Origin: Rhodococcus sp. IEGM 1409
Lineage (GTDB): Bacteria > Actinomycetota > Actinomycetes > Mycobacteriales > Mycobacteriaceae
Direction of reading: 5' to 3'
DNA: 64,000 nucleotides
Assembly: GCF_030056735.1 (NCBI RefSeq)
Contig: NZ_JASHKN010000002.1
Span: 124,001 to 188,000 of the forward strand
Position numbers and translations under genes: made by a program. The notes beneath the pieces were generated by a model. That model saw nothing but the letters and a program-made list of their open reading frames with translations, made no database searches and was not told the origin of the DNA. Shown piece after piece: positions 7,774-16,155 of the stretch (position 1 is the stretch's first letter; every line of letters starts with the position of its first letter).

Positions 7774-9768
7774 TCACCAGTGTGTCCCGGGCACGAGTCG
7801 GGCAGCACGTCGGCCGAGTTTGCGGATGCGCGAGCGCGAATGGTGCTGTCGCGCCGGTGTTGCCGGATCGTCTGCCGGAGTTTCCTTGTCTACCTGCCCC
7901 TTTGCCGCCGGAGAATCGGGGAAGGCCTGGTACATCTGGTTGAGAATCCGGTCCTTGGTGTGCGGTGCGAACAGAGTTCCCAGATCGCCCAAAGTCCCTA
8001 GTGGCACGTCGATGCGCTTGGGGCGGTCGATCAGTGCGCGGATCACCATTGCCGCAGCTTTTTCCGGGCTGGTGATCGGGCTGTTGTTGTATTCGCCGGT
8101 CGGAGCGATCATCGGCGTTTCGACCAGCGGCATGTGGATGGTCGTGAAAGTGATTCCGTCCGCCAGGGTTTCGGAGGCGGCTACGTCCGAGAAACCGTCC
8201 AGGGCAGCTTTGCTCGCCACGTAGGCCGAGAATCGGGGCGTCGCCGCCTGAACTCCCGCGCTGCTGATGTTCACGATGTGGCCGAATCGGCGAGAACGCA
8301 TGGTCGGCAACAACGCGAGCACCAATCGCACAGCGCCGAAGTAGTTCACGGCCATCGTTCGTTCGTAGTCGTGGAAACGATCCGTGGAGTGGTAAATGCC
8401 GCGCCGGATGGATCGGCCGGCGTTGTTTACCAACATGTCCACGTGATCATGTTCTGTCAGAACGCTTTTGATCGTGTGCTGGACGGACTCGTCGTCGGTG
8501 ATGTCGCAGGGATAACCGAACGCCTTGCCCCCGGCTGATCGAATCTCCTGTACCGCGGCGTCGAGTTCGTCGGCCCGCCGGGCGATCAGGAGAACGGTGG
8601 CGCCTTTCTGGGCGGCGGCGATGGCAGAGGCCTTGCCGATTCCGGACGAGCCACCGGTGATCAGAACTATCCGACCGACAAGTGGTCCTTCGGGATGGTT
8701 GCGGCGTGCGCGATTGGGATCGAGGCTTGCGCGCCAGTACTTCCACAGCACAGTCGAGTACGACCCGAACTCGGGGACCGTCAGTCCTGATCCGGCGAGG
8801 GCGGCAACGGTTCTCGCGGAGGTGAATGTCGGCGCCATCGTCATGTTGTCGAGTAATGCTGCAGGCATGCCGATGCGATCGAGGAAGACCTTTCGTGCCG
8901 ATTCTGCCGAATCGATCGGCAACGGCGAGACGAAGGGTTTGGCGATCACGCCCGGCAGGCTGAGCGCGGGCCGCGGCGCTCCGGCGGCCTTGGCGAGTCC
9001 GGCATAAATTTCGCGTACCGGTTGAGGTTTCGGATTCACTAGATGAAATGCTTCACCGTCATGGCCGGGCACGTGCATCAATTCGACGAGGGCGGCGGCC
9101 ACGTAATCGACCGGCACCACGTTGGTCGCGCCGAGGTTGGGGATCGGGACGGGGAGTGCTGCGGGTAGTTTCGCGAGCAGTGCCAGCCCGGGGAACAAGT
9201 AATACGGACCGTCGATCTTGTCCATCTCTCCGGTGACGGAGTTACCGACCACGGCCGACGGGCGATAGACACGCCAGGTGAGGCCTTCTCGTTCTCGAAC
9301 GATTTTCTCCGCCTCGAATTTGGTTCGGTGGTACGGAGTGGGAAAGCCTTGACCGCAATCGAAATCGGTTTCGCTGAAGGTTCCCGGGTAGTCGCCCGCA
9401 ACTGCGACTGATGACACGTGATGAAGGGTGGCTCCCAGCTGTGCGGCAAGTTCGACCACGGAGCGTGTGCCCTCGACATTCGTCGAAGCCTGCTCGTCTC
9501 CGGCGGTGATGTCGTAGATCGCGCCGAGGTGAAGGACGTGGTCGGCAAGCGGGGGAGAGTCGATGCCCAGCCCAGGCTCGGTCAGATCTCCAATGAGCGG
9601 ATGCACGCGATCGCTGCCGGGAATTGCCGACACCTGTTCTTCGAGTTTGGCGACGGAACCGGCTCTGACCAGCACGTGGATCTGAGCAGTTTCATCACGC
9701 TCTAGCAGGAGTGGCAGTGCAGCTCGTCCGAGAAATCCGGTACCGCCAGTGACGATGTATGTGGCCAT
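7774..9768 (-). CDS. Two-domain SDR protein, fatty acyl-CoA reductase-like (FcrA/AcrA1 type)
   Basis: The 664-residue protein joins two Rossmann domains. The N-terminal one is an extended SDR with TGGTGFLG (7-14) and YHRTK (Tyr146, Lys150), of the NAD-binding-4/male-sterility type that reduces acyl-CoA or acyl thioesters. The C-terminal one is a classical SDR with TGGSSGIG (371-378), NNAG (448-451) and YVASK (Tyr516, Lys520). This order and length match mycobacterial fatty acyl-CoA reductases (Rv3391 family), which make fatty aldehydes or alcohols for wax esters. The ATG is followed closely upstream by a palindrome (9778-9793) that includes the GGAG. Substrate chain length cannot be read from sequence. 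Confidence 0.8.
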   Translation of the reverse strand: MATYIVTGGTGFLGRAALPLLLERDETAQIHVLVRAGSVAKLEEQVSAIPGSDRVHPLIGDLTEPGLGIDSPPLADHVLHLGAIYDITAGDEQASTNVEGTRSVVELAAQLGATLHHVSSVAVAGDYPGTFSETDFDCGQGFPTPYHRTKFEAEKIVREREGLTWRVYRPSAVVGNSVTGEMDKIDGPYYLFPGLALLAKLPAALPVPIPNLGATNVVPVDYVAAALVELMHVPGHDGEAFHLVNPKPQPVREIYAGLAKAAGAPRPALSLPGVIAKPFVSPLPIDSAESARKVFLDRIGMPAALLDNMTMAPTFTSARTVAALAGSGLTVPEFGSYSTVLWKYWRASLDPNRARRNHPEGPLVGRIVLITGGSSGIGKASAIAAAQKGATVLLIARRADELDAAVQEIRSAGGKAFGYPCDITDDESVQHTIKSVLTEHDHVDMLVNNAGRSIRRGIYHSTDRFHDYERTMAVNYFGAVRLVLALLPTMRSRRFGHIVNISSAGVQAATPRFSAYVASKAALDGFSDVAASETLADGITFTTIHMPLVETPMIAPTGEYNNSPITSPEKAAAMVIRALIDRPKRIDVPLGTLGDLGTLFAPHTKDRILNQMYQAFPDSPAAKGQVDKETPADDPATPARQHHSRSRIRKLGRRAARLVPGTHW

Positions 9769-9777
9769 AGTCGGTAA

Positions 9778-9793
9778 CTTACTCCAAAGTAAG
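9778..9793. promoter_or_regulatory. Palindrome before the acyl-CoA reductase gene (operator or RBS hairpin)
   Basis: CTTACT-CCAA-AGTAAG is a perfect inverted repeat with 6-bp arms and a 4-nt spacer. On the minus strand it contains the GGAG that would serve the ATG at 9768. It has the size of a TetR-family operator; a role as an RNA hairpin over the ribosome binding site is the alternative. Confidence 0.45.
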
Positions 9794-9818
9794 ATTGGCG
9801 GCTAGAGGGAAACGAACA

Positions 9819-9941
9819 TCAGTGCGTCATGACACCGTCCTCGGCGTCGAAGTCGATGCCCGCGGTGATGATTCCGGAGAACAAGAACGCGACGGCAAGC
9901 GCAAGAGCGGGGATTGCAAGGATCCATTCGAAAATTGTCAT
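9819..9941 (-). CDS. Putative 40-residue membrane protein
   Basis: An ATG frame at 9941 gives 40 residues: a short polar start (MTIFEW), one transmembrane helix (residues 7-26, rich in Ala, Leu, Val, Ile) and an acidic tail (DFDAEDG). Codon third positions are mostly G or C. The only Shine-Dalgarno-like GGAG is 1 nt from the ATG, which is too close for normal use, so expression is uncertain. It lies 25 bp upstream of the palindrome that precedes the acyl-CoA reductase gene, on the same strand. No family recognised. Confidence 0.4.
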   Translation of the reverse strand: MTIFEWILAIPALALAVAFLFSGIITAGIDFDAEDGVMTH

Positions 9942-10001
9942 GCTCCAAGTCTGACGAAATCAGCTTCGGAGAACATCGCCCTGCGGAGCGATTCTGACGA
10001 T

Positions 10002-10031
10002 CGGGCAGTCATCCTCGAGGACGACTGCCCG
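10002..10031 (-). terminator. Hairpin downstream of the MMPL gene
   Basis: CGGGCAGTC (10002-10010) pairs with GACTGCCCG (10023-10031), and the inner TCCTC/GAGGA extends the stem across one mismatch. It follows the minus-strand MMPL stop codon (10071) by 40 bp. Confidence 0.55.
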
Positions 10032-10070
10032 GTCAGGGAAATCCACTAGTGCGCGATCAGTGGCCCGAGA

Positions 10071-12191
10071 TCAGTGGCCGATGCCGACCTTCGCGTGAAC
10101 CTTTTTCATCCACGCGGGAGCCCACCAGTTTGCTTCGCCCATCAACTTCACGAGTGAGGGTACGAGCAACATGCGGATGATGGTCGCGTCGACGATCAGT
10201 GCGACGATCATGCCGACGCCCAGGAACTTCATCACCGACAGCCCGGACATCGCGAAGGCTCCGGTCACCACGATCAGGAGTAAGGCGGCAGCCGTCACGA
10301 TGCGGCCGGTGCGCTCGGTTCCGAACTTGACCGCTTCCTCTGTCGTCGCACCCGCGTTCTTGGCCTCGACCATCCGTGACATCAGGAAAACCTCGTAGTC
10401 CGTGGACAATCCGAAGACGACCGCGAGGATGAGCACGACAAACGTCGCCTCCAGAGGAGTTTGACTGACCCCGAGGAGCTCGACGCCGTGTCCATCCTGG
10501 AAGACGAAGGTCAGGACGCCGAAGGTGGTCGCGAGGCTCAGGGCTGCCATCAGCACCGCCTTGATGGGCAGGACCACCGACCCGAACGCAAGGAACAACA
10601 GGATCAAGGTCGATCCGACCATGATGAGCACCATCACCGGTAGCCAGTGCAGGACGGCGTTGTTGCCGTCGTCGACCATGGCTTGGCCGCCGCCCACAAG
10701 CAATTCCGTCCCGTCGGGAGCAGAGATCGCGCGCAGATCCGTGACTGCGGCGCTCTGCGATTGGGGCGTGGAACCCTCGCTGTACAGAGCCTGAACCGCG
10801 ATGAGTTGATTGGTGCTCGCTACGACGGTTGCCTGACCGATGCCCTCGACCTGACCGGCGGACTCGGCGATCGCTGCACCTTCGGCCGGGGTGAGAGTGT
10901 TGCCATCCTCGGCCTGCAAAATCATCGTCGCACCGTTTCCGGTCTGTGGGAAGTCGCTGACCAACGTGTCCATCGCGACGCGAGCGGGGTCGTTGTCCGG
11001 CAGAGCGGTGTACGAGAGCTCTCCGAGACGGGCACCGAGCAAAGGCGAGGCCATCACGAGCAGCACGGCGACGATCGTCACCGAAACCGCCACCGGACGC
11101 TTCATCACCCACGTGACGACGCGGCCCCAGAACTTGCGCGAGCGTTCCTCGCCGCGTTGTGCCGCGTCCTTGCGCCACGTCAGGGCGTTGATGCGGTGAC
11201 CCAGGATGGCAAGCAGCGCAGGCACAGCGGTCAGCGACAGGACGGCCGCGCTCAGTACCGCAGCGATCGCGCCGAAGCCCAGAGACCGGATGACGGCCTG
11301 GGGGAAAACGAGCATGCCGCTGAACGCACAGATCAGCAGTAGACCCGAGAACATGACGGTACGACCTGCCGTCAGAACCGTTCGCTGGGCAGCAGCTCCC
11401 GGATCCGAGCCCGAATTCAGTTCTTCTCGGAACCGACCGACCACGAACAGCCCGTAGTCGATCGCCAGTCCCAACCCGAGAAGTGAAGCGACGTTGATCG
11501 AGAACGAGGACACATCGGTGATCAGTGTGAGGATTCGGAGAACCGCCAATGCACTCAGGACACTGAGTACACCCACGAACACCGGAACCGCGGCGGCGAC
11601 GATGCCTCCGAAGATGAAGACCAGCAGCACCAGAGTGATCGGAATGGCGATGGCCTCGGCGACAACCAGGTCTTTCTCGAGCTTGGTGTTGAAAGCGACG
11701 CCGACGACGGTGTTACCCGCGAATTGTGCCTCGGCGCCTTCGACTTCGAGCTTCGGCAAGAGATCGGCGAAAGTGGCCGGCGTGACTCCCGAGTCCGGTG
11801 CCAACGTGATCGCAACGGCGCCCATAGACCCGTCGTTCGAGAGCAGGCTCGCCTTGGCTGCCGCGTCCGTTCCCCAATACGACTTCACCGACGCCGTCGG
11901 CACTTCCGTTTTGAACTGGTCGACGGCGGCCGTCACTGCCGGCCCGATGTCGTCCAGAGTGTTACCGCCTGTGGGCGAATAGATCGCGATGATGTCCGGG
12001 GTCTGTGGGCCGAGATTGTCTTCGATGATGTCGGCGACCTTCGCGGAGTCGCTGCCCGGATCGATGAATCCGCCCTGGCTGAGCTTGCCGAACACTCCGA
12101 GTCCCCACACCCCACTGATGAGAACTATCAGAACCGAGAGGCTCAGTACCCACCATTTCCGGGCGACGACGGTTTGGGCCCAGCGTGTCAT
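10071..12191 (-). CDS. MMPL/RND-family exporter
   Basis: The 706-residue membrane protein has the two-fold RND layout: TM1, a large extracytoplasmic loop (about 35-165), a bundle of TM helices (165-345), TM7 at about 370, a second loop (to about 515) and a final TM bundle. Motifs such as GLGLAIDYGLFVVGRFREE and FGLSTDYEVFLMSRMVE are the paired proton-relay segments of MMPL proteins. Mycolic-acid bacteria use these to move lipids and drugs outward. It is shorter than the large mycobacterial MmpL proteins and has no siderophore or PKS genes beside it. The ATG has GGAG about 8 nt upstream. The divergent cobalamin operon seems unrelated. Confidence 0.85.
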   Translation of the reverse strand: MTRWAQTVVARKWWVLSLSVLIVLISGVWGLGVFGKLSQGGFIDPGSDSAKVADIIEDNLGPQTPDIIAIYSPTGGNTLDDIGPAVTAAVDQFKTEVPTASVKSYWGTDAAAKASLLSNDGSMGAVAITLAPDSGVTPATFADLLPKLEVEGAEAQFAGNTVVGVAFNTKLEKDLVVAEAIAIPITLVLLVFIFGGIVAAAVPVFVGVLSVLSALAVLRILTLITDVSSFSINVASLLGLGLAIDYGLFVVGRFREELNSGSDPGAAAQRTVLTAGRTVMFSGLLLICAFSGMLVFPQAVIRSLGFGAIAAVLSAAVLSLTAVPALLAILGHRINALTWRKDAAQRGEERSRKFWGRVVTWVMKRPVAVSVTIVAVLLVMASPLLGARLGELSYTALPDNDPARVAMDTLVSDFPQTGNGATMILQAEDGNTLTPAEGAAIAESAGQVEGIGQATVVASTNQLIAVQALYSEGSTPQSQSAAVTDLRAISAPDGTELLVGGGQAMVDDGNNAVLHWLPVMVLIMVGSTLILLFLAFGSVVLPIKAVLMAALSLATTFGVLTFVFQDGHGVELLGVSQTPLEATFVVLILAVVFGLSTDYEVFLMSRMVEAKNAGATTEEAVKFGTERTGRIVTAAALLLIVVTGAFAMSGLSVMKFLGVGMIVALIVDATIIRMLLVPSLVKLMGEANWWAPAWMKKVHAKVGIGH

Positions 12192-12289
12192 GTATCAACT
12201 CCGGTGTGTGGGGGCGTCTGGCCAGATCGACTGTAGTGGGCGTTTGGTCTTGAATCGGAAACGTCATGCATACTGCTCGAAGCACTTGC

Positions 12290-12392
12290 AAGCCACGCGT
12301 GTGGGGGAAGCCGGTCCGAATCCGGCGCTGACCCGCAACGGTAGGTCGATTCTCGGTAGTCGCCGAGCGTCGGCAAGCCCGATTACCCACCG
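12290..12392 (+). promoter_or_regulatory. Cobalamin (adenosylcobalamin) riboswitch
   Basis: The conserved core is readable: GGGGGAAGCCGGTCCGAATC, then CCGGCGCTGACCCGCAACGG, a variable arm ending in GCCGAGCG and a B12-box-like GCAAGCCCGATTACC. This is the actinobacterial form of the cobalamin riboswitch. It ends about 130 nt before the GTG start of the binding-protein gene on the same strand. The expression platform is not obvious; a small GGCT/AGCC hairpin at about 12501-12511 sits just before the ribosome binding site. Confidence 0.92.
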
Positions 12393-12524
12393 CGCGGTGT
12401 GCGACATCCATTCGTCGTGGTCTACGAAAAGGAAGTCCAGCAGGAGCTCTGGCCGAGGATCAGCGTGCGGGCGGAGTTGTCTGTCGGATTCTCATTCGTG
12501 GCTCAGAGCCCTTACGAGGTCCCC

Positions 12525-13520
12525 GTGTCACTTCAGTTCTCCCCGTCCCGCGCCGCCGCCGTTCTCATAGCGGTCGCCTTGGTTTCGGCAGGTTGTTCCA
12601 AAGGTCAGGAATCAGAGTCCGCGTCTGCTGCGGAATCCTTCGCACAGTCGGTGTCCGTGACCAACTGCGATCGCGAGATGACCTTCGATTCGCCGCCGCA
12701 GCGCATCGTGTCTTTGAACGGACACGTCACCGAAGCCCTCATCGAGATCGGCGCGGGTGATCGGATTGTCGGTCGGGCATACAGCGACAACCCGCCAACT
12801 GCGGAGACCGCCGATCAGTTCAACAAGATTCCCAGCCTGTCCGACACCTTCCCCAGCATGGAGCAGGTCCTCGACGTCGATCCGGACTTCGTGGTCGGAG
12901 GAATGACCAGTGCCTTCAACGAGAAGCAAGGGCGTTCACGAGACGCCTTCGGCGAGCGCGGAATCAACACCTTCCTGTTCTCCGAATACTGTGGCACCGG
13001 TTTCCCCGACATCGGATTGCTCGAGAACGACTACACACAACTCGGTCGACTCCTGGGCGTCGAAGATTCGGCCCGCGAGGTTGCCGAGGAGATCAGCAGT
13101 GGTCTCGATTCCGTCCGCGCTTCGGTCGGGGACGCAGCGCCGGTGCCGACCTTCTTCTACGACAGCGGTGACCAGGTTCCGACGACAATCGGCGGAGTCG
13201 GCGTCGGTCAATTGGTCGCGGAATACTCCGGTGTCTCGAACATCTTCGCCGAAGGGACAAAGCCCTACATCGACGCATCGTGGGAAGCTGTTGCCGAGCG
13301 TGCACCCCAGGCGATCGTGGTCATCGACTACGGCGACAAGACAGCCGAGCAGAAGATCGACTTCCTCCGTGCCCAGCCGTTGATGGCGACCACCCCTGCT
13401 GTGCAGCAGAACCGGTTCGTCGTGGTTCCTCTCGCGGACCTGTTCGAGAGTTCGCGGTTGGTGCGTTCGGCACAGACCATCGCGACGGCCTTCCATCCGG
13501 GCGCTGACGCGGCGAAGTGA
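12525..13520 (+). CDS. ABC transporter substrate-binding lipoprotein (BtuF-like)
   Basis: The 331-residue protein starts at a GTG with GAGG 5 nt upstream; longer frames would run into the riboswitch region. The signal peptide ends in the lipobox VSAGC (Cys24). The rest is a TroA/BtuF-type class III binding protein (PPQRIVSLNGHVTEALIEIG near the start, then DPDFVVGG). The family binds siderophores, haem or corrinoids. The riboswitch upstream points to cobalamin or another corrinoid. It overlaps the permease by 4 nt (GTGA). Confidence 0.87.
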   Translation: MSLQFSPSRAAAVLIAVALVSAGCSKGQESESASAAESFAQSVSVTNCDREMTFDSPPQRIVSLNGHVTEALIEIGAGDRIVGRAYSDNPPTAETADQFNKIPSLSDTFPSMEQVLDVDPDFVVGGMTSAFNEKQGRSRDAFGERGINTFLFSEYCGTGFPDIGLLENDYTQLGRLLGVEDSAREVAEEISSGLDSVRASVGDAAPVPTFFYDSGDQVPTTIGGVGVGQLVAEYSGVSNIFAEGTKPYIDASWEAVAERAPQAIVVIDYGDKTAEQKIDFLRAQPLMATTPAVQQNRFVVVPLADLFESSRLVRSAQTIATAFHPGADAAK

Positions 13521-14557
13521 CTCGCACGCGTTACGGGTACAGTGCCCTGCTCGTCGGCTTGTCCGTCGCCTTGGCGATCGTACTGGGGTTGGCAGTCTCT
13601 TTGGGATCGGTTCGCATTCCCGTCGGTGATGTCTGGGCGATAGTCGGAGCCCGTTTGGCGCCAGGGACTTTCGAGACGTGGTGGACCGCGGCGAGGGAGT
13701 CGATCGTGATCGATTCTCGCCTACCGCGTGCTCTCACGGCTGCGGTGGTGGGTGCGTCCTTGGCGATGTCGGGGGCTGTGGCTCAGGCTGTCACACGAAA
13801 TCCTCTTGCCGACCCGTATCTGCTCGGAGTTTCGTCGGGTGCGGGATTCATGGTGGTGCTTGTGTCGGTGCTGGGTTTCGGTGCCGGCCTCCTCGGGGTT
13901 TTCACGATTCCGGTCGCAGCATTCGTCGGGGCGATGATCCCGTTGTTCCTCGCGCTGCTGATCGGCGGCCGGTATCCGCAGCCGACCGCGATCATTTTGG
14001 TGGGTGTCGCGCTCGCCCAGATATTCTCGGCGCTCATCACCTTTTGCATCCTGGTGTTGGCCGATGATCGGCACGTGACGTCGGTGATGCACTGGATTGC
14101 CGGCGGATTCGGAGATGCGCGATGGTCGACGCTGATCTTCCCGACGATGGCGCTGGTCGTCGTCGGTGCCGCGCTTCTGTTCAGTTCGCAATGGATGGAC
14201 GTCTTGCAGACCGGTGACGACGGGGCTGCTGCGCTCGGTATGAACGTCAGAAGGTTCCGTGTGTTGTCCTTGCTTGCGGTCTCCGTACTGGCCGGCGCGG
14301 CAGTCAGCGTTGCCGGTGGAATCGGATTCATCGGTCTGCTGATCCCACATCTGGCCGGCTTCATCGTCGGCACCAGAGCAATTCGACTTCTCCCTGCCGC
14401 AGCTCTGCTGGGCGCTGTCGCCATGGTTGCCGCAGATACCGCTGCGCGGTCAGTAGCGCAATCCACTGAAGTCCCGGTCGGGGTGATCACTGCCCTCGTC
14501 GGTGCGCCGATCTTCGTCTGGATGCTCTATCGGCAGTATCGGAGGCTCGAACAGTGA
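13517..14557 (+). CDS. FecCD/BtuC-family ABC permease
   Basis: The 346-residue protein has about nine to ten hydrophobic segments and the FecCD hallmarks RLPRALTAAVVGASLAMSG and NPLADPYLLG near residues 65-105, and a GFIGLLIPH motif near 275 that forms the cytoplasmic loop contacting the ATPase. It would form a homodimeric importer channel for the binding protein encoded just before. GTG overlaps the previous stop by 4 nt, and the next gene overlaps its own stop by 4 nt, so stoichiometry is probably set by coupling. Confidence 0.9.
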   Translation: MTRTRYGYSALLVGLSVALAIVLGLAVSLGSVRIPVGDVWAIVGARLAPGTFETWWTAARESIVIDSRLPRALTAAVVGASLAMSGAVAQAVTRNPLADPYLLGVSSGAGFMVVLVSVLGFGAGLLGVFTIPVAAFVGAMIPLFLALLIGGRYPQPTAIILVGVALAQIFSALITFCILVLADDRHVTSVMHWIAGGFGDARWSTLIFPTMALVVVGAALLFSSQWMDVLQTGDDGAAALGMNVRRFRVLSLLAVSVLAGAAVSVAGGIGFIGLLIPHLAGFIVGTRAIRLLPAAALLGAVAMVAADTAARSVAQSTEVPVGVITALVGAPIFVWMLYRQYRRLEQ

Positions 14558-15351
14558 CACTCACGAAGGGCACCGAAGCTGCGCCTCTGCTCGAGCTCGT
14601 CGAGACCCGGGCGAGGCTCGGCAACCGCGAAGTCTTGCGCGGCATTACTTTTGCGGTCTCCCCCGGAGAAGTGTTGGGCTTGGTCGGGCCGAACGGCAGT
14701 GGCAAGACGACGGCACTGCGCTGCTGTTACAACGCTTTGACGCCAACAAGTGGCGCAGTTCTGATCGATCAGACCGACTCGACGACGCTCTCGCGCAAGG
14801 ACATCGCCAAAACCATCTCGGCGAGCGTCCAGGAACCTACTGTCTCGGCCGGTCTTTCGGTTCGTGAGTCGATCGCACTCGGACGAACTCCGCACCGCAG
14901 CTGGTTGGACCGAAGCACGGAGCGCGATACCGCCATCGTGGATCGGTGCATCGAACAGGTCGGTTTGGTCGAGCTTGCCGGACGAGACGTGTCGACCCTG
15001 TCGGGTGGTGAGCGGCAACGTGTCTCGATAGCTCGCGCGTTGGCTCAGGAGCCCAAGGTTCTGCTGTTGGACGAGCCGACCAATCATCTCGATCTTCGAC
15101 ACCAGCTGATCGTGATGGAACTGCTGGCCGAGCTTGCTTCGGCGGGGATCGCGGTTGTGGTCACGATGCACGATCTACGGTTGGCAGTCGAGTACTGCGA
15201 CAACCTTGCCGTGCTCACCGATGGTGAACTCCGCGCGTGTGGGTCTACCGTCGAGGTGTTGGACGAGCCGTTGTTGGCCGAGGTTTTCGGTATCAGGGCG
15301 CGAGTCGAACGCGGAGTACGCCCGCGGATGGAGATATTGGGGCTGGCATGA
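14554..15351 (+). CDS. ABC transporter ATPase (BtuD/FecE-like)
   Basis: The 265-residue protein has Walker A GPNGSGKT (45-52), the ABC signature LSGGERQRVSIARAL (about 150), Walker B VLLLDEPTNHLD and the H-loop MHD. It begins with a GTG overlapping the permease stop and ends in an ATGA overlap with the FhuF-like gene. It powers the importer formed with the two preceding gene products. Confidence 0.92.
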   Translation: MTLTKGTEAAPLLELVETRARLGNREVLRGITFAVSPGEVLGLVGPNGSGKTTALRCCYNALTPTSGAVLIDQTDSTTLSRKDIAKTISASVQEPTVSAGLSVRESIALGRTPHRSWLDRSTERDTAIVDRCIEQVGLVELAGRDVSTLSGGERQRVSIARALAQEPKVLLLDEPTNHLDLRHQLIVMELLAELASAGIAVVVTMHDLRLAVEYCDNLAVLTDGELRACGSTVEVLDEPLLAEVFGIRARVERGVRPRMEILGLA

Positions 15352-16118
15352 CGGAATCGATAGCCGGGATCTACGCCCGTATGGCAGCAGCTGTGCCGTT
15401 CTTCGACGACCTGACCGCATATCCGGATACGGTGCCCGCGGTGTTGATGACCGACCCCCAGTGGTTGGCAGCTCGCGTCGCCGACACGGCCAGGCGATGG
15501 GGGAGTGCGGACGTTCGAGTGAACGGCACGTTGTGGTGGTACTCGGCCAGTTCCACGTTGACTGGCATTCCGATCGGAACCGGAATGGTTACCGGGTTCG
15601 CGGCCGATCCGTCGCTGGATGGTGGACGGATCTTCCTGCGTGACAACGGTTATCTGGGCGGGTTTGCTGCCGGTTCGGTCATCCCGATCTCGCAGAGTGT
15701 GGCGGAGTTGGGTCGCGCGATGTTCGCCTCGCTCGGTCCCGTGATCGAGGTACTCGCCGACGTGTCCGGCGTTCGGCAGCAGGCGCTGTGGGCGATCACG
15801 ACGGACTCCATCGCCAATCGCAGCCTTGACGCAGCCGGTAGCGCGCGGGAGCGCGGAAGTGCATTTGCTGCCGGTCTGATCGATGTTCTCCGCGGTGAGA
15901 ACCCGGGCATTCCCGCACCGCGTTTCGTCGATGTCGACCGCAACGAAAGTGTTGTACGCGTTGGTAATCCATTGATGACGGTGGCATCCGGGCGGCGCAG
16001 ATTCACGCAGCGGGCGTCGTGCTGCCTGATCTACGAGGTGCCCGGTGAAGGCAAGTGCACCAGTTGTCCGAAGCGCGCACCCGAAGATCGGGTGCGCGCC
16101 TTGGCCGCTCTGGTGTGA
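15348..16118 (+). CDS. FhuF-like [2Fe-2S] reductase, last gene of the cobalamin-riboswitch operon
   Basis: The 256-residue protein starts at an ATG overlapping the ATPase stop (ATGA). Its C-terminus carries CC-x10-C-x2-C (Cys225, Cys226, Cys237, Cys240), the same unusual [2Fe-2S] cluster pattern as E. coli FhuF (262 residues), which reduces ferric siderophores in the cytoplasm. The rest is a soluble alpha/beta protein with no membrane segment. Its place as fourth gene behind a cobalamin riboswitch suggests that it acts on the imported substrate, perhaps by reducing cob(III)alamin. A ferric-siderophore role remains possible. The family call is firm; the substrate is inference. Confidence 0.8.
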   Translation: MTESIAGIYARMAAAVPFFDDLTAYPDTVPAVLMTDPQWLAARVADTARRWGSADVRVNGTLWWYSASSTLTGIPIGTGMVTGFAADPSLDGGRIFLRDNGYLGGFAAGSVIPISQSVAELGRAMFASLGPVIEVLADVSGVRQQALWAITTDSIANRSLDAAGSARERGSAFAAGLIDVLRGENPGIPAPRFVDVDRNESVVRVGNPLMTVASGRRRFTQRASCCLIYEVPGEGKCTSCPKRAPEDRVRALAALV

Positions 16119-16155
16119 CTGGACCCAGGAATTACCGGGTCGGGTGTTTCTCAGG

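Noticed and set aside
10057-10080. GATCAGTGGCC direct repeat at the MMPL stop codon
   Set aside because: Two imperfectly placed 11-bp copies over the 3' end of the gene; likely a small local duplication without function.
10057-11178. 373-codon minus-strand frame inside the MMPL gene
   Set aside because: It is out of frame with the MMPL protein and rich in Arg, Gly and His without motifs.
14021-14490. Possible second permease or start within the FecCD gene
   Set aside because: The frame is continuous with one standard-length FecCD protein; internal ATG codons are ordinary methionines.
16123-16141. Hairpin GACCC/GGGTC between the FhuF-like gene and phoA as terminator
   Set aside because: The stem is only 5 bp long with a mixed loop and no T-run; too weak to call.
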